This document shows, one piece after another, positions 32,304 to 40,996 of a DNA stretch of 61,851 nucleotides. Position numbers and translations under genes: made by a program. Source of the stretch: Microbacterium sp. (GTDB taxonomy: Bacteria; Actinomycetota; Actinomycetes; Actinomycetales; Microbacteriaceae); contig NZ_JAPLAI010000040.1 in the NCBI RefSeq assembly GCF_026393345.1, positions 1-61,851 of the forward strand, read 5' to 3'. Position 1 is the stretch's first letter. Each line of letters opens with the position of its first letter. The notes under the pieces were generated by a model, which was not told the origin of the DNA, searched no databases, and worked only from the letters and a program-made list of their open reading frames with translations.

Positions 32304-33628
32304 GCCAGCACCTCGACGGCAGTGACCGCCGCGTCGCTCTGCGGCAGCCCGAGCCCCCGATCCAGGTCGGCGAGCAGGTCGTCGACGTCTTCGATGCCGA
32401 TCGACAGGCGGAGGGTGCCGGGATGCACCCCGAGCGCGCGCCGGGCTTCCTCGCTGTGCTGCGCGTGGCTGGTCGTCGCCGGGTGCAGCACGAGGGAGCG
32501 CACGTCGCCGAGGTGCGTCATATGGGTGAACACCTCAACGGACTCGATGAGGCGGCGCGCGGCCTCCTCGCCCCCGGCGAGCGTGAACTGGAACACGGAG
32601 CCGAAGCCGCGCGTCAGATACCGGCGCGCGACCGCGTGATGGGGATGGGTGGGGAGGCCGGCGTAGTCGACGCTCGTCACCTCGGGCCGGCGCGCCAGCC
32701 ATCGGGCGACCGCCAGGGCGTTCGCGGACTGCTGCCGCACCCGCAGGCTCAGCGTTTCGACGCCCTGCGCCACGAGGAACGCGTTGAACGGCGACGGGCT
32801 CGGCCCGAACCGCGGCGCGACCGACTCGCGGACGTAGGCGATCCGGGCGCGGCCGCCGTGCCGCTCTGCGACGCTGGGGGCGCCGCTGCGGGAGGCGGCG
32901 ACCAGGTGCGGGAACAGTGCGCCGGAACGTACCGGATCGAACCGCCCATCGTCGATGATGACGCCGCCGAGCGCCGCGCCCTGGCCGGCGAGGAACTTGC
33001 TGGCGGAGTGCACGACGACGGCCGCGCCGTGCTGCAGCGGGCGCAGCAGATAGGGCGTCGCGAACGTGTTGTCCACCACCAGCGGGATGCCGAGGTCGTC
33101 GGCGACGCCGGCCACCGCGGCGATGTCGAGGATGTCGTTCCTGGCGTTGGAGATCGACTCGGCGAAGAAGACGCGCGTGTTCGGACGGCTTGCCGCCCGC
33201 CATGCCGCCGGGTCGGCGACGTCGTCGACGAAGTCGGTTTCGATGCCCAGGCGTGCGAGGTTGTCGAGCAGCAGTCCGCGCGTGCCCTCGTAGATGTGTG
33301 TGGACGCGACGACGTGGTCGCCCGCGCCGACCAGCGCGAGCAGCGCGACGCTGACGGCGGCCTGACCGCTCGCGACGAACACGGCATCCGCGCCGCCCTC
33401 CAGGTCGGCGAGCTTGCGCTCGAGCGCGTCGATCGTGGGGTTCCCGGTGCGGGTGTACCCGAATCCCACGCCGGTCTGGAAGTGATGCGCGGCATGGTCG
33501 AAGTCGTCGAAGGTGAAGCCGGCGGTGAGGAAGATCGGCAGCGCGCGCGGCGATGCGTCGGCCCACTCCGTGCCCGCGTGCACCTGTCGTGTGCTGAAGC
33601 CCGCGGTGGCGGAGGACGGATCGGGCAT
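32300..33628 (-). CDS. O-acetylhomoserine sulfhydrylase-like PLP enzyme
   Basis: A 442-aa Cys/Met-metabolism PLP enzyme, closest to MetY (O-acetylhomoserine plus sulfide to homocysteine). GYTRTGNPT at the N-terminal side, the Schiff-base lysine in VVHSASKFLAGQGAALGG, and the late FGSVFQFTLAGG are visible. ATG 33628 follows AAAGGTC. It is the first gene of a two-gene unit with the flavin monooxygenase. The usual MetY partner MetX (homoserine acetyltransferase) is not next to it, so this may be a second, sulfur-salvage MetY. Upstream no SAM riboswitch or other known methionine leader is apparent. Confidence 0.9.
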   Translation of the reverse strand: MPDPSSATAGFSTRQVHAGTEWADASPRALPIFLTAGFTFDDFDHAAHHFQTGVGFGYTRTGNPTIDALERKLADLEGGADAVFVASGQAAVSVALLALVGAGDHVVASTHIYEGTRGLLLDNLARLGIETDFVDDVADPAAWRAASRPNTRVFFAESISNARNDILDIAAVAGVADDLGIPLVVDNTFATPYLLRPLQHGAAVVVHSASKFLAGQGAALGGVIIDDGRFDPVRSGALFPHLVAASRSGAPSVAERHGGRARIAYVRESVAPRFGPSPSPFNAFLVAQGVETLSLRVRQQSANALAVARWLARRPEVTSVDYAGLPTHPHHAVARRYLTRGFGSVFQFTLAGGEEAARRLIESVEVFTHMTHLGDVRSLVLHPATTSHAQHSEEARRALGVHPGTLRLSIGIEDVDDLLADLDRGLGLPQSDAAVTAVEVLA

Positions 33629-33741
33629 GCGGGACCTTTCTGCGATGTGTCCGCATAGGCTCGCACGCGCACGCCCGGGAACCGAGGGCCGCCGACACAG
33701 AGCGACACGCGCGGTGCGGCCGGTGCCTCGAGGCGGGGTGG

Positions 33742-33747
33742 TAACCT
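33742..33747 (+). promoter_or_regulatory. -10 box (TAACCT) before the leu leader
   Basis: TAACCT is followed after exactly 6 nt by ATG 33754 of a Leu-rich leader ORF, the same spacing as other leaderless genes here. Confidence 0.55.
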
Positions 33748-33753
33748 GACGCA

Positions 33754-33810
33754 ATGCGGATCGCGCGGCTTCTCCTTATCGGCCGCGACGGGGGCGCGTT
33801 CCAAGCCTGA
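33754..33810 (+). CDS. Putative leucine leader peptide of leuCD
   Basis: An 18-codon ORF (MRIARLLLIGRDGGAFQA) ends 39 nt before leuC. It contains three Leu codons in a row, CTT CTC CTT, the first and last being rare in this GC-rich genome, then Ile. A -10 box 6 nt before its ATG supports a leaderless message that begins with this ORF. This is the expected form of a ribosome-mediated attenuator for a leucine operon. I did not establish a convincing terminator/antiterminator pair in the 39 nt that follow, so control may act by stalling and re-initiation at leuC. No homologue was checked. Confidence 0.55.
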   Translation: MRIARLLLIGRDGGAFQA

Positions 33811-33849
33811 CTCGTCGCGGAGTTCGTCGCGGGCCTGGAGCACGACAAC

Positions 33850-35313
33850 ATGAGCATCTCTGCATCCGACATCCCCGAGCGTCCGCGCACCCTGGCCGAG
33901 AAGGTCTGGGACAACCACCTTGTCGTCAAGGGTGAGAACGGTGAGCCGGACCTCATCTACATCGACCTGCACCTGGTGCACGAGGTCACGAGCCCGCAGG
34001 CCTTCGACGGCCTCCGCGCCGAGGGTCGCCCGGTGCGCCGCCTCGACCTGACGATCGCCACCGAGGACCACAACACCCCGACGCTCGACATCGACAAGCC
34101 GATCGCCGACCTCACCAGCCGCACGCAGATCCAGACGCTGCGCAACAACGCCGCGGAGTTCGGGGTGCGCCTGCACTCGCTCGGCGACAAGGAGCAGGGC
34201 ATCGTGCACGTGGTGGGCCCCCAGCTGGGTCTGACGATGCCCGGCATCACGGTCGTCTGCGGTGATTCCCACACCTCCACCCATGGTGCGTTCGGCGCGA
34301 TGGCGTTCGGTATCGGCACGAGCGAGGTCGAACACGTGCTGGCCACGCAGACCCTGCCGCTGAAGCCGTTCAAGACCATGGCGATCACCGTCGAGGGCGA
34401 GCTGAAGCCCGGCGTCACGGCGAAGGACATCATCCTCGCGGTCATCGCGAAGATCGGCACGAACGGCGGCCAGGGTTACGTCCTCGAGTTCCGCGGCAGC
34501 GCCATCCGCGCCCTCTCCATGGAGGGGCGCATGACGATGTGCAACATGTCGATCGAGGCCGGCGCCCGCGCCGGCATGGTCGCCCCGGACGACATCACCT
34601 TCGACTACCTCGAGGGTCGCCCACACGCGCCGAAGGGGCAGGACTGGGAGGACGCGGTCGCCTACTGGCGGACGCTGCCGAGCGATGAGGGTGCCGTCTA
34701 CGACGCCGAGGTGTTCCTGGACGCCGATCAGCTGGAGCCGTTCGTCACGTGGGGCACCAACCCCGGCCAGGGCGTGTCCCTGAGCGACGTCGTCCCGACC
34801 CCCGCAGACTTTGCCGACCCCAACGACCGCATCGCTGCCGAGCGGGCGCTGGAGTACATGGACCTCACCCCGGGTACGCCGTTGAAGGACGTGCCGGTGG
34901 ATGCGGTGTTCATGGGTTCGTGCACCAACAGCCGGATCGAAGACCTCCGGGCCTTCGCCTCTGTCATCAAGGGCCGCACCAAGGCCGAGGGCGTCCGCGT
35001 CATGGTGGTGCCGGGCTCCGCCCGGGTGCGCCTGGAGGCCGAGGCCGAGGGCCTGGACAAGGTGTTCATCGAGTTCGGCGCGGAGTGGCGGTTCGCCGGC
35101 TGCTCCATGTGCCTGGGCATGAACCCGGACCAGCTGGCGCCGGGCGAGCGATGCGCCTCCACCTCGAACCGGAACTTCGAGGGCCGGCAGGGCAAGGGCG
35201 GACGGACGCACCTCGTCTCGCCGTTGGTCGCCGCCGCGACCGCCGTGCGCGGCACGCTGTCGAGCCCGAGTGATCTGGAACCCGTGGACCAGCTGGTCGG
35301 AGTGGAGGCCTGA
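33850..35313 (+). CDS. leuC: 3-isopropylmalate dehydratase large subunit
   Basis: With LeuD forms isopropylmalate isomerase, a [4Fe-4S] aconitase-family enzyme converting 2- to 3-isopropylmalate. The 487-aa protein has the aconitase pattern: [14 protein letters not shown] near residue 135, and the three cluster cysteines in GSCTNSR and [14 protein letters not shown] 33850 is 39 nt after the end of the leader ORF. The leuD start lies one base beyond the leuC stop, so the subunits are made together. Confidence 0.98.
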   Translation: MSISASDIPERPRTLAEKVWDNHLVVKGENGEPDLIYIDLHLVHEVTSPQAFDGLRAEGRPVRRLDLTIATEDHNTPTLDIDKPIADLTSRTQIQTLRNNAAEFGVRLHSLGDKEQGIVHVVGPQLGLTMPGITVVCGDSHTSTHGAFGAMAFGIGTSEVEHVLATQTLPLKPFKTMAITVEGELKPGVTAKDIILAVIAKIGTNGGQGYVLEFRGSAIRALSMEGRMTMCNMSIEAGARAGMVAPDDITFDYLEGRPHAPKGQDWEDAVAYWRTLPSDEGAVYDAEVFLDADQLEPFVTWGTNPGQGVSLSDVVPTPADFADPNDRIAAERALEYMDLTPGTPLKDVPVDAVFMGSCTNSRIEDLRAFASVIKGRTKAEGVRVMVVPGSARVRLEAEAEGLDKVFIEFGAEWRFAGCSMCLGMNPDQLAPGERCASTSNRNFEGRQGKGGRTHLVSPLVAAATAVRGTLSSPSDLEPVDQLVGVEA

Positions 35314-35314
35314 G

Positions 35315-35926
35315 ATGGACAAGTTCCGCACGCACACCGGGATCGCCGTGCCCCTGCGCCGTTCCGCCGTCGACACCGACCAGATCATCCCCGCCGTCTA
35401 TCTGAAGCGGGTCACGAAGACCGGTTTCGAGGACGCCCTGTTCTCGAACTGGCGTCAGGACCCCGAGTTCGTCCTGAACCAGCCGGTGTACTCGGGTGCG
35501 TCGATCCTCGTCGCCGGCCCCGACTTCGGCACCGGTTCGAGCCGAGAGCACGCCGTCTGGGCGCTGCGCGACTACGGTTTCCGGGTCGTCCTGAGCTCCA
35601 AGTTCGCCGATATCTTCCGCGGGAACGCGGGCAAGCAGGGCCTCGTCACCGGCATCGTCACCGAGAGCGACATCGAGGCGCTGTGGGCCGCCATCGAGGC
35701 GAACCCGGACGTACCGATGACGGTCGACCTGGAGCGGCGCGACGCGGTGATCGCCGATGTCCGGGTCCCGTTCGAGATCGACGATTACACTAGGTGGCGC
35801 CTCCTGGAGGGCCTCGACGACATCGGGCTCACCCTCCGGAACGAAGACAAGATCGCAGCTTACGAGGCGCGACGAGAATCCTGGAAGCCACGGACACTAC
35901 CGGTTCAGCCGCTTCCCGCACAGTGA
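35315..35926 (+). CDS. leuD: 3-isopropylmalate dehydratase small subunit
   Basis: A 203-aa swivel domain that completes the LeuCD active site. [18 protein letters not shown] at the N-terminus and [17 protein letters not shown] are family signatures. ATG 35315 is one base after the leuC stop (TGAGATG), so it is translated by coupling. murA begins 11 nt after its stop, so the leucine genes may share a transcript with the envelope genes. Confidence 0.98.
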   Translation: MDKFRTHTGIAVPLRRSAVDTDQIIPAVYLKRVTKTGFEDALFSNWRQDPEFVLNQPVYSGASILVAGPDFGTGSSREHAVWALRDYGFRVVLSSKFADIFRGNAGKQGLVTGIVTESDIEALWAAIEANPDVPMTVDLERRDAVIADVRVPFEIDDYTRWRLLEGLDDIGLTLRNEDKIAAYEARRESWKPRTLPVQPLPAQ

Positions 35927-35937
35927 GGGAAGGCACC

Positions 35938-37305
35938 ATGACACTCCTCGGCGATACCGCAACCGCATCCGGGAAGAAGCCCACCGAGGGGGAGATCCTC
36001 TCGATCCGAGGCGGACGCCCGCTGTCGGGAACGGTGGAGGTGAAGGGCGCGAAGAACCTCGTCACCAAGGCGATGGTCGCGGCCCTCCTCGGCGAAGAGC
36101 CGAGCATCCTGCGGGACGTCCCCGACATCAGCGATGTCGCCGTGGTCCGTTCGCTCCTCGAGGTGCATGGCGTGCGCGTGGCGGAAGGACCCGAGCCGGG
36201 GTCGCTCAGCCTCGACCCGCGTGACGTCGAGAGCGCGCACATGGAGGAGATCGACGCGCACGCCGGTGCCTCCCGCATCCCGATCCTGTTCTGCGGCCCG
36301 CTGCTGCACCGGCTCGGTCAGGCGTTCATCCCCGACCTCGGCGGCTGCCGCATCGGCGACCGGCCGATCGACTTCCACCTCGACGCGCTCCGCAAGTTCG
36401 GTGCCATCGTGGAGAAGCTGCCGAGCGGCATCCGTCTCTCCGCGCCGCGGGGTCTGCACGGGGCCAACATCCACCTGCCGTACCCGAGCGTCGGCGCCAC
36501 CGAGCAGGTGCTGCTCACGGCGGTCCGTGCCGCCGGCACGACGGAGCTTCGGAACGCCGCCATCGAGCCCGAGATCATGGATCTCATCGGGGTGCTGCAG
36601 AAGATGGGCGCCATCATCTCGTACGAGCCCAACCGGGTCATCGTGATCGAGGGCGTCGAGCGGCTGCGCGGTTACGACCACCGTGCGATCTTCGACCGCA
36701 ACGAAGCCGCCAGCTGGGCATGCGCGGCGCTGGCGACCGGGGGCGAGATCTTCGTCGGCGGCGCCAAGCAGCAGGACATGCTCACGTTCCTCAACGTCGT
36801 CCGCAAGGTCGGCGGCGACTTCGACATCCGCGAGGACGGGATCCTCTTCCGTCGCGGTGCCGGCGACATGCAGGGCACCACCGTCGAGACCGACGTGCAC
36901 CCCGGCTTCATGACCGACTGGCAGCAGCCCCTGATCGTCGCGATGACTCAGGCCACCGGCCGCTCGATCGTGCACGAGACCGTGTACGAGAACCGCTTCG
37001 GCTTCACGCAGGCGCTGGTGCAGATGGGCGCCGACATCACGGTGTACCCGAACGGCCTGCAAGAGGGTCCCCGCCGGGTGCCGCGCCGCTCGCTCGAGCA
37101 GGCCGCCGTCATCCAGGGCCCGACGCCGCTGCGCGGTGCCGACATCACCGTCCCCGACCTCCGCGGCGGCTACAGCCACGTGATCGCCGCGCTGGCCGCC
37201 GAGGGCGAGTCGGTGGTGCGCAACATCGGCATCATCCGCCGTGGCTACGCCGGATTCCTCGACAAGCTGACAGCTCTCGGCGCCGACTTCGACGTGATCG
37301 GCTGA
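35938..37305 (+). CDS. murA: UDP-N-acetylglucosamine 1-carboxyvinyltransferase
   Basis: Transfers enolpyruvate from PEP to UDP-GlcNAc, the first committed step of peptidoglycan synthesis. The 455-aa product is slightly longer than usual because of an N-terminal extension of about 20 residues. KGAKNLVTKAMVAALL holds the conserved Lys-Asn pair. LGGCRIGDRPIDFH carries the catalytic cysteine that fosfomycin alkylates; mycobacteria have Asp there, so this enzyme is of the fosfomycin-susceptible form. ATG 35938 follows GAGGGAAGG. Its stop shares one base with the ATG of the next gene. Confidence 0.97.
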   Translation: MTLLGDTATASGKKPTEGEILSIRGGRPLSGTVEVKGAKNLVTKAMVAALLGEEPSILRDVPDISDVAVVRSLLEVHGVRVAEGPEPGSLSLDPRDVESAHMEEIDAHAGASRIPILFCGPLLHRLGQAFIPDLGGCRIGDRPIDFHLDALRKFGAIVEKLPSGIRLSAPRGLHGANIHLPYPSVGATEQVLLTAVRAAGTTELRNAAIEPEIMDLIGVLQKMGAIISYEPNRVIVIEGVERLRGYDHRAIFDRNEAASWACAALATGGEIFVGGAKQQDMLTFLNVVRKVGGDFDIREDGILFRRGAGDMQGTTVETDVHPGFMTDWQQPLIVAMTQATGRSIVHETVYENRFGFTQALVQMGADITVYPNGLQEGPRRVPRRSLEQAAVIQGPTPLRGADITVPDLRGGYSHVIAALAAEGESVVRNIGIIRRGYAGFLDKLTALGADFDVIG

Positions 37306-38075
37306 TGGCGGCGCGTCGTCGGCGGCGGGACCGGGAGGTCACGCACCCCAGCGTGTACTGGCTGCTGGGAGGGATCATCCAGCCCGTCCTCTCGATCTTC
37401 GCGAAGATCGAGATCGTGGGCGAGGAAAACGTGCCGGAGGACGGCCCGTTCGTCCTCACCCCCAACCACAACAGCGAGCTCGACCCGCTCATCATGGCGA
37501 TCGCGGTGTTCCGCCTCGGGCGCGCACCCCGGTTCTTCGCCAAGGAGAGCCTGTTCAAGATCCCGGTGTTCGGCTGGGCGATGAAGCGGGCGGGCATGAT
37601 CCCGATCTCGCGATCGAATTCCTCCGTCGCCGCCAAGGAGACGCTGGACATGGCGCGCACGGTCGTGGAGCGCGGTGACGCGGTGGTGGTCTACCCCGAG
37701 GGCACGCTGACGCGCGACCCTGACCTGTGGCCGATGCGGGGCAAGACGGGCGCCGCACGGCTGGCCCTGGCGGGCGGCATCCCGCTCATCCCTGCCGCCC
37801 ACTGGGGCGTGCAGGAGATCCTGCCGCGGTACGGGAAGTTCCGCTTCTGGCCGTTGCGCAAGCAGGTGCGCGTCGTCTTCGGCGCCCCGCTCGACCTGTC
37901 CGGCTCACGCGACCTCGCGCAGCAGTCGACCGAGCAGGCGCGGGTGACCGGCGTCCTCATGGACGAGATCGCCCGGCTGCTCGGCGGCCTCCGCGGGCAG
38001 ACGCCGCCGCCGGAACGCTGGAACCCGGCCGCGCACGGCCAGAAGGAGACGGGTCGCCTTGAGTCGGAGAGCTGA
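37305..38075 (+). CDS. 1-acylglycerol-3-phosphate acyltransferase family protein
   Basis: A 256-aa PlsC-type acyltransferase that would add the second acyl chain to lysophosphatidic acid. NHNSELDP is the H(X)4D catalytic motif, FFAKESLFKIP the acceptor-site block, and YPEGTLTRD the third block. One hydrophobic segment (about 16-36) anchors it at the membrane face. It overlaps murA by 1 nt and gpsA by 17 nt. Pairing with gpsA makes sense: GpsA supplies glycerol-3-phosphate for the phospholipids this enzyme builds. Confidence 0.92.
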   Translation: MAARRRRRDREVTHPSVYWLLGGIIQPVLSIFAKIEIVGEENVPEDGPFVLTPNHNSELDPLIMAIAVFRLGRAPRFFAKESLFKIPVFGWAMKRAGMIPISRSNSSVAAKETLDMARTVVERGDAVVVYPEGTLTRDPDLWPMRGKTGAARLALAGGIPLIPAAHWGVQEILPRYGKFRFWPLRKQVRVVFGAPLDLSGSRDLAQQSTEQARVTGVLMDEIARLLGGLRGQTPPPERWNPAAHGQKETGRLESES

Positions 38076-39195
38076 GGCTGCCACGCCGCGCGTGGCCGTC
38101 CTCGGCGCCGGCAGCTGGGGCACCACGTTCGGTAAGATCCTCGCCGACGGCGGCGCGAACGTGACCATGTGGGCGCGTCGGCCGGAGCTCGCGAGCGAGA
38201 TCCGCACCGGCCGCCGCAACAGCAAGTACCTTCCGGGCATCAACCTGCCCAAGGGCATGACGGCCACCTCCGACCTGGCCGAAGCCATCGAAGGCGCGCA
38301 GCAGGTCTACCTGTCGGTGCCCAGCCAGACGTTGCGGGCGAACCTCATCGGCATCCGTGCGCTCGTCGCCGACACCGACGTGCCGATCGTGTCGCTCATG
38401 AAGGGCGTCGAGAAGCGCACCGGGATGCGGATGAGCGAGGTCATCGAGCAGGAGCTGCGCTGCGACCCCGACCGGATCGCGGTCGCCTCCGGCCCGAACC
38501 TCGCGCTCGAGATCGCGCAAGAGCAGCCGACCGCGGCCGTCATCGCGTCGCGGAGCCTCGTCACGGCCGAAGCCGTCGCCATCCGCGCGCGGAACCGCTA
38601 CTTCCGCACCTTCGTGAACACGGACGTCATCGGCACCGAGTTCGGCGGAGTACTGAAGAACCTCATCGCCGTCGCCATCGGCATCGTCGACGGGGTCGGG
38701 TACGGCGAGAACACGAAGGCGTCGATCATCACGCGGGGGCTCGTGGAGATGACCGACTTCGCCGTCGCGAACGGCGCCCAGCCGGAGACCCTGCAGGGTC
38801 TCGCGGGCCTCGGCGACCTGATCGCGACGTGCCAGTCGCCGCTCAGCCGCAACAACACCGCCGGGCGCCTGCTCGGCCAGGGATACAGCTTCCAGGACGT
38901 GGTGGACCACATGCAGCAGACGGCGGAGGGCCTTGCCTCCGTGGCGCCGATCCTGCAGCTGGCCCGTGCCAGTGGCATCCAGATGCCCATCGTGGAACAG
39001 GTCAAGCGGGTGCTCGATGGCACCATGAACCCGCGCGAGATCGCGCCGCACCTGACCACCGACGACGACACCCCACAGGGGGAGAGGACCCAGCATGGAC
39101 AAGCCGGCAGTGGCGGTGCTCTTCGGCGGGCGCACCAGCTAGCACTCGATCAGTTCCGCAACGGCGGGCGGGGTGCTGCACGCGATCGATCGTGA
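38059..39195 (+). CDS. gpsA: Glycerol-3-phosphate dehydrogenase [NAD(P)+], long C-terminus
   Basis: Reduces dihydroxyacetone phosphate to sn-glycerol-3-phosphate. GAGSWGTTFGKIL near residue 17 binds NAD(P), KGVEKRTG and GPNLALEIA follow, and GTEFGGVLKNLIAVAIG carries the catalytic lysine. The start is TTG, with AAGGAG at a distance of 10 nt, inside the preceding acyltransferase gene. The frame is 378 aa long. The usual length (about 339) ends near 39075, just before the ddl Shine-Dalgarno (GGGGGAGAGG). The extra 39 residues overlap ddl out of frame and look non-conserved, so a stop may have been lost or the overlap may be natural. Confidence 0.93.
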   Translation: MSRRAEAATPRVAVLGAGSWGTTFGKILADGGANVTMWARRPELASEIRTGRRNSKYLPGINLPKGMTATSDLAEAIEGAQQVYLSVPSQTLRANLIGIRALVADTDVPIVSLMKGVEKRTGMRMSEVIEQELRCDPDRIAVASGPNLALEIAQEQPTAAVIASRSLVTAEAVAIRARNRYFRTFVNTDVIGTEFGGVLKNLIAVAIGIVDGVGYGENTKASIITRGLVEMTDFAVANGAQPETLQGLAGLGDLIATCQSPLSRNNTAGRLLGQGYSFQDVVDHMQQTAEGLASVAPILQLARASGIQMPIVEQVKRVLDGTMNPREIAPHLTTDDDTPQGERTQHGQAGSGGALRRAHQLALDQFRNGGRGAARDRS

Positions 39196-40174
39196 GCGCT
39201 TCCACGTCATCCCGGTCGGGCTGACGCGCGCCGGCGCGTTCGTCCTCGAGGACGACGACCCGGACAAGTTCACGCTGGATCCCGCGCACCTGCCGGAGGT
39301 CGCCGACAACGGCACCCGCATCCTGTGGCCCGAGGCCGCGGGGGAGCGGACGCTGCGCGTGCGCCGCGCCGACGGCACGGTGGACGACCTCGGCCCGATC
39401 GATGTGGTGCTGCCGATCTTGCACGGCGCGCACGGTGAGGACGGCACCATCCAGGGTTTCTTCGACACGCTGGAGCTGCCCTACGCCGGTGGCGGCGTGC
39501 TGGATTCCGCGGTGTGCATGGACAAGCACTTCATGAAGGTCGCCCTGCATGCCGCGGGTGTGCCGGTCGCCGAGGGCATCACGGTGCGTCGCGGGGACGA
39601 CGACGCGGAGAGCGTCGCGCGTCGCATGGGGGAGCTCGCCTTCCCCTGGTTCGTGAAGCCGTGTCGTGCCGGCTCCAGCGTCGGCGTGTCGAAGGTGCAT
39701 GCGCTCGGCGAGCTGGACGAGGCGCTGCGGGTCGCGTTCGCGGAGGACGACAAGGTGCTCGTCGAGCGCGGCGTCGCCGGCCGCGAGGTCGAGGTCGGTG
39801 TGCTGGAGGGGCGGGACGGTGCCCCCGCACGCGCCTCGCTGCCGGGCGAGATCGTGCTCAGCGGCCGCGAGTTCTACGACTTCGAGGGCAAGTACCTCGG
39901 CGGCGACGGCGTCGAGGTGGTGTGCCCCGCCGCGCTGTCCGACGACGAGATTGTGGCGCTCCGTGAGATGGCGCTACGCGCCTTCGCCGCGGTCGACGGC
40001 CGCGGGCTCGCCCGGGTGGACTTCTTCCTCACCGCCGACGGGCCACTCGTGAACGAGCTGAACACGATGCCGGGCTTCACCCCGATCTCGATGTTCCCGA
40101 AGTGCTGGATCGCCTCCGGCATGACGTACCCGGAACTCATCAGCGAGCTGATCGACACCGCGCTCTCCCGCTGA
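39095..40174 (+). pseudogene. ddl: D-alanine--D-alanine ligase with in-frame amber codon
   Basis: ATP-grasp ligase making D-Ala-D-Ala for peptidoglycan. From ATG 39095 (after GGGGGAGAGG) the frame reads VAVLFGGRTS, then TAG at 39140-39142, then HSISSATAGGVL and a full-length ligase to 40174 (359 codons in all). The family has Glu at this place (GGRSSEH, Glu15 of E. coli DdlB), which binds the first D-alanine. GAG to TAG needs one change. Downstream motifs are intact: KPCRAGSSVGVSKV, VERGVAGREVEVGV and NELNTMPGFTPISMFPK. Re-initiation at GTG 39173 would lack the first strand and this Glu. Because Ddl is normally essential, a sequence error, suppressor tRNA or a second ddl must be considered. 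Confidence 0.93.
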
Positions 40175-40184
40175 GCCCGCCCCC

Positions 40185-40224
40185 CGCATCCGTCCTCCGC
40201 CGCATCCGTCCTCCGCCGCATCCG
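40185..40224 (+). repeat. 16-bp tandem repeat, 2.5 copies
   Basis: CGCATCCGTCCTCCGC occurs at 40185-40200 and 40201-40216, with a partial third copy (40217-40224), between ddl and the palindromic repeat. Confidence 0.85.
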
Positions 40225-40227
40225 GGG

Positions 40228-40303
40228 CATGTCCCACTTTCTGCAGAACATGTCCCACTTTCTGCCGCTTTGGCCTGCTCATAACGGCAGAAAGTGGGAC
40301 ATG
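40228..40303 (+). repeat. 76-bp palindromic intergenic repeat, copy 1
   Basis: Arms 40249-40267 and 40285-40303 are perfect 19-bp inverted repeats (CATGTCCCACTTTCTGCCG and complement) around a 17-nt loop. A further direct copy of the first 17 bases of the arm precedes them (40228-40244), joined by AGAA. The same 76-bp structure occurs in opposite orientation at 50191-50266, with 70 of 76 bases the same and all differences in the loop. Confidence 0.92.
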
Positions 40304-40349
40304 GTCAGCCGGCGCAGGCCGGCGTGGTGCCGCGTCAGCGCGCTCGAGA

Positions 40350-40414
40350 ACAGGAGATAGCTGTGGAACAGGAGGATTCCCGCCGAGTCGTCCTGTTCTC
40401 GGGATATCTCCTGT
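40350..40414. repeat. Nested inverted repeats
   Basis: ACAGGAGATA (40350-40359) is complementary to TATCTCCTGT (40405-40414). Inside it AACAGGA (40367-40373) is complementary to TCCTGTT (40391-40397). The AACAGGA core is shared, so several alternative hairpins are possible. It lies just downstream of the DUF3515 gene's 3' end and could act as its terminator, though no U-tract is present. Confidence 0.6.
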
Positions 40415-40426
40415 GCGGGAGCGAGG

Positions 40427-40894
40427 TCAGGATGCGGGGCGCTCGGTGCACTCGGCGGTACGGTCGAGCTTCGTCACGAGCGCCGACAGGCCGGACAGTG
40501 CGTCGAAGCTCGACACCACGTCGTAGTCGACGTACACCTCGACCGCGGGCTCGCGACCGAAGGTCGTGAAGCGGTAGTTCGGGGCATCCGTGTCGTCGAC
40601 GAGCCAGTCCACCCCGTCGACCGTTTGACACGGCAGCGCGGATGCGGCGGGCGCCTCGACGCCGCACGACACGATGATGGCCGCGGGGTCGCCCCAGGCT
40701 CCTGTCGCCTGGGCGTCCGTCCACCGGCGCTTCTCGCCCGCAAGCGTGCCGGGTAGGAACGCGGTGATCTCCGCACACGCGGGGTCATTGGCATCCGGCG
40801 CGGGTTGCAGCGATACGGTCGACGCGCATCCGCTGAGCGCGAGACCGGTCACGAGGAGCGCGGCGGCGAGACGGACGGTGCGGATGCGGGACAC
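40427..40894 (-). CDS. DUF3515 family lipoprotein
   Basis: A 155-aa secreted lipoprotein: basic start, hydrophobic core and lipobox LSGC (Cys23), then a small domain with four further cysteines (PACAEI, VSCGVE, ALPCQT, AECTER) that may form two disulfides. It matches the actinobacterial DUF3515 family as I know it; its function is not established. GTG 40894 follows GGAGGG. It is divergent from thiL, next to which this family is commonly found. The 252-nt gap beyond its 3' end, towards ddl, holds only repeats. Confidence 0.85.
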   Translation of the reverse strand: MSRIRTVRLAAALLVTGLALSGCASTVSLQPAPDANDPACAEITAFLPGTLAGEKRRWTDAQATGAWGDPAAIIVSCGVEAPAASALPCQTVDGVDWLVDDTDAPNYRFTTFGREPAVEVYVDYDVVSSFDALSGLSALVTKLDRTAECTERPAS

Positions 40895-40984
40895 CCCTCC
40901 AGGCTAACCCGCCGCAACCCGGCGCCCGGCGGCCCGCGACACCGGATGCGGCACCCTGCGGCGGGCGAGGCGGCCGCGGGTCGG

Positions 40985-40990
40985 TAGCGT
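40985..40990 (+). promoter_or_regulatory. -10 box (TAGCGT) of thiL
   Basis: TAGCGT is followed after 6 nt by GTG 40997, the leaderless arrangement; the gap GGAGGG could also serve as Shine-Dalgarno for a downstream start, but none exists. Confidence 0.5.
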
Positions 40991-40996
40991 GGAGGG

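Noticed and set aside
40185..40303. CRISPR-like array
   Set aside because: Repeats are few, adjacent without unique spacers, and one set is inverted; no cas genes are present.
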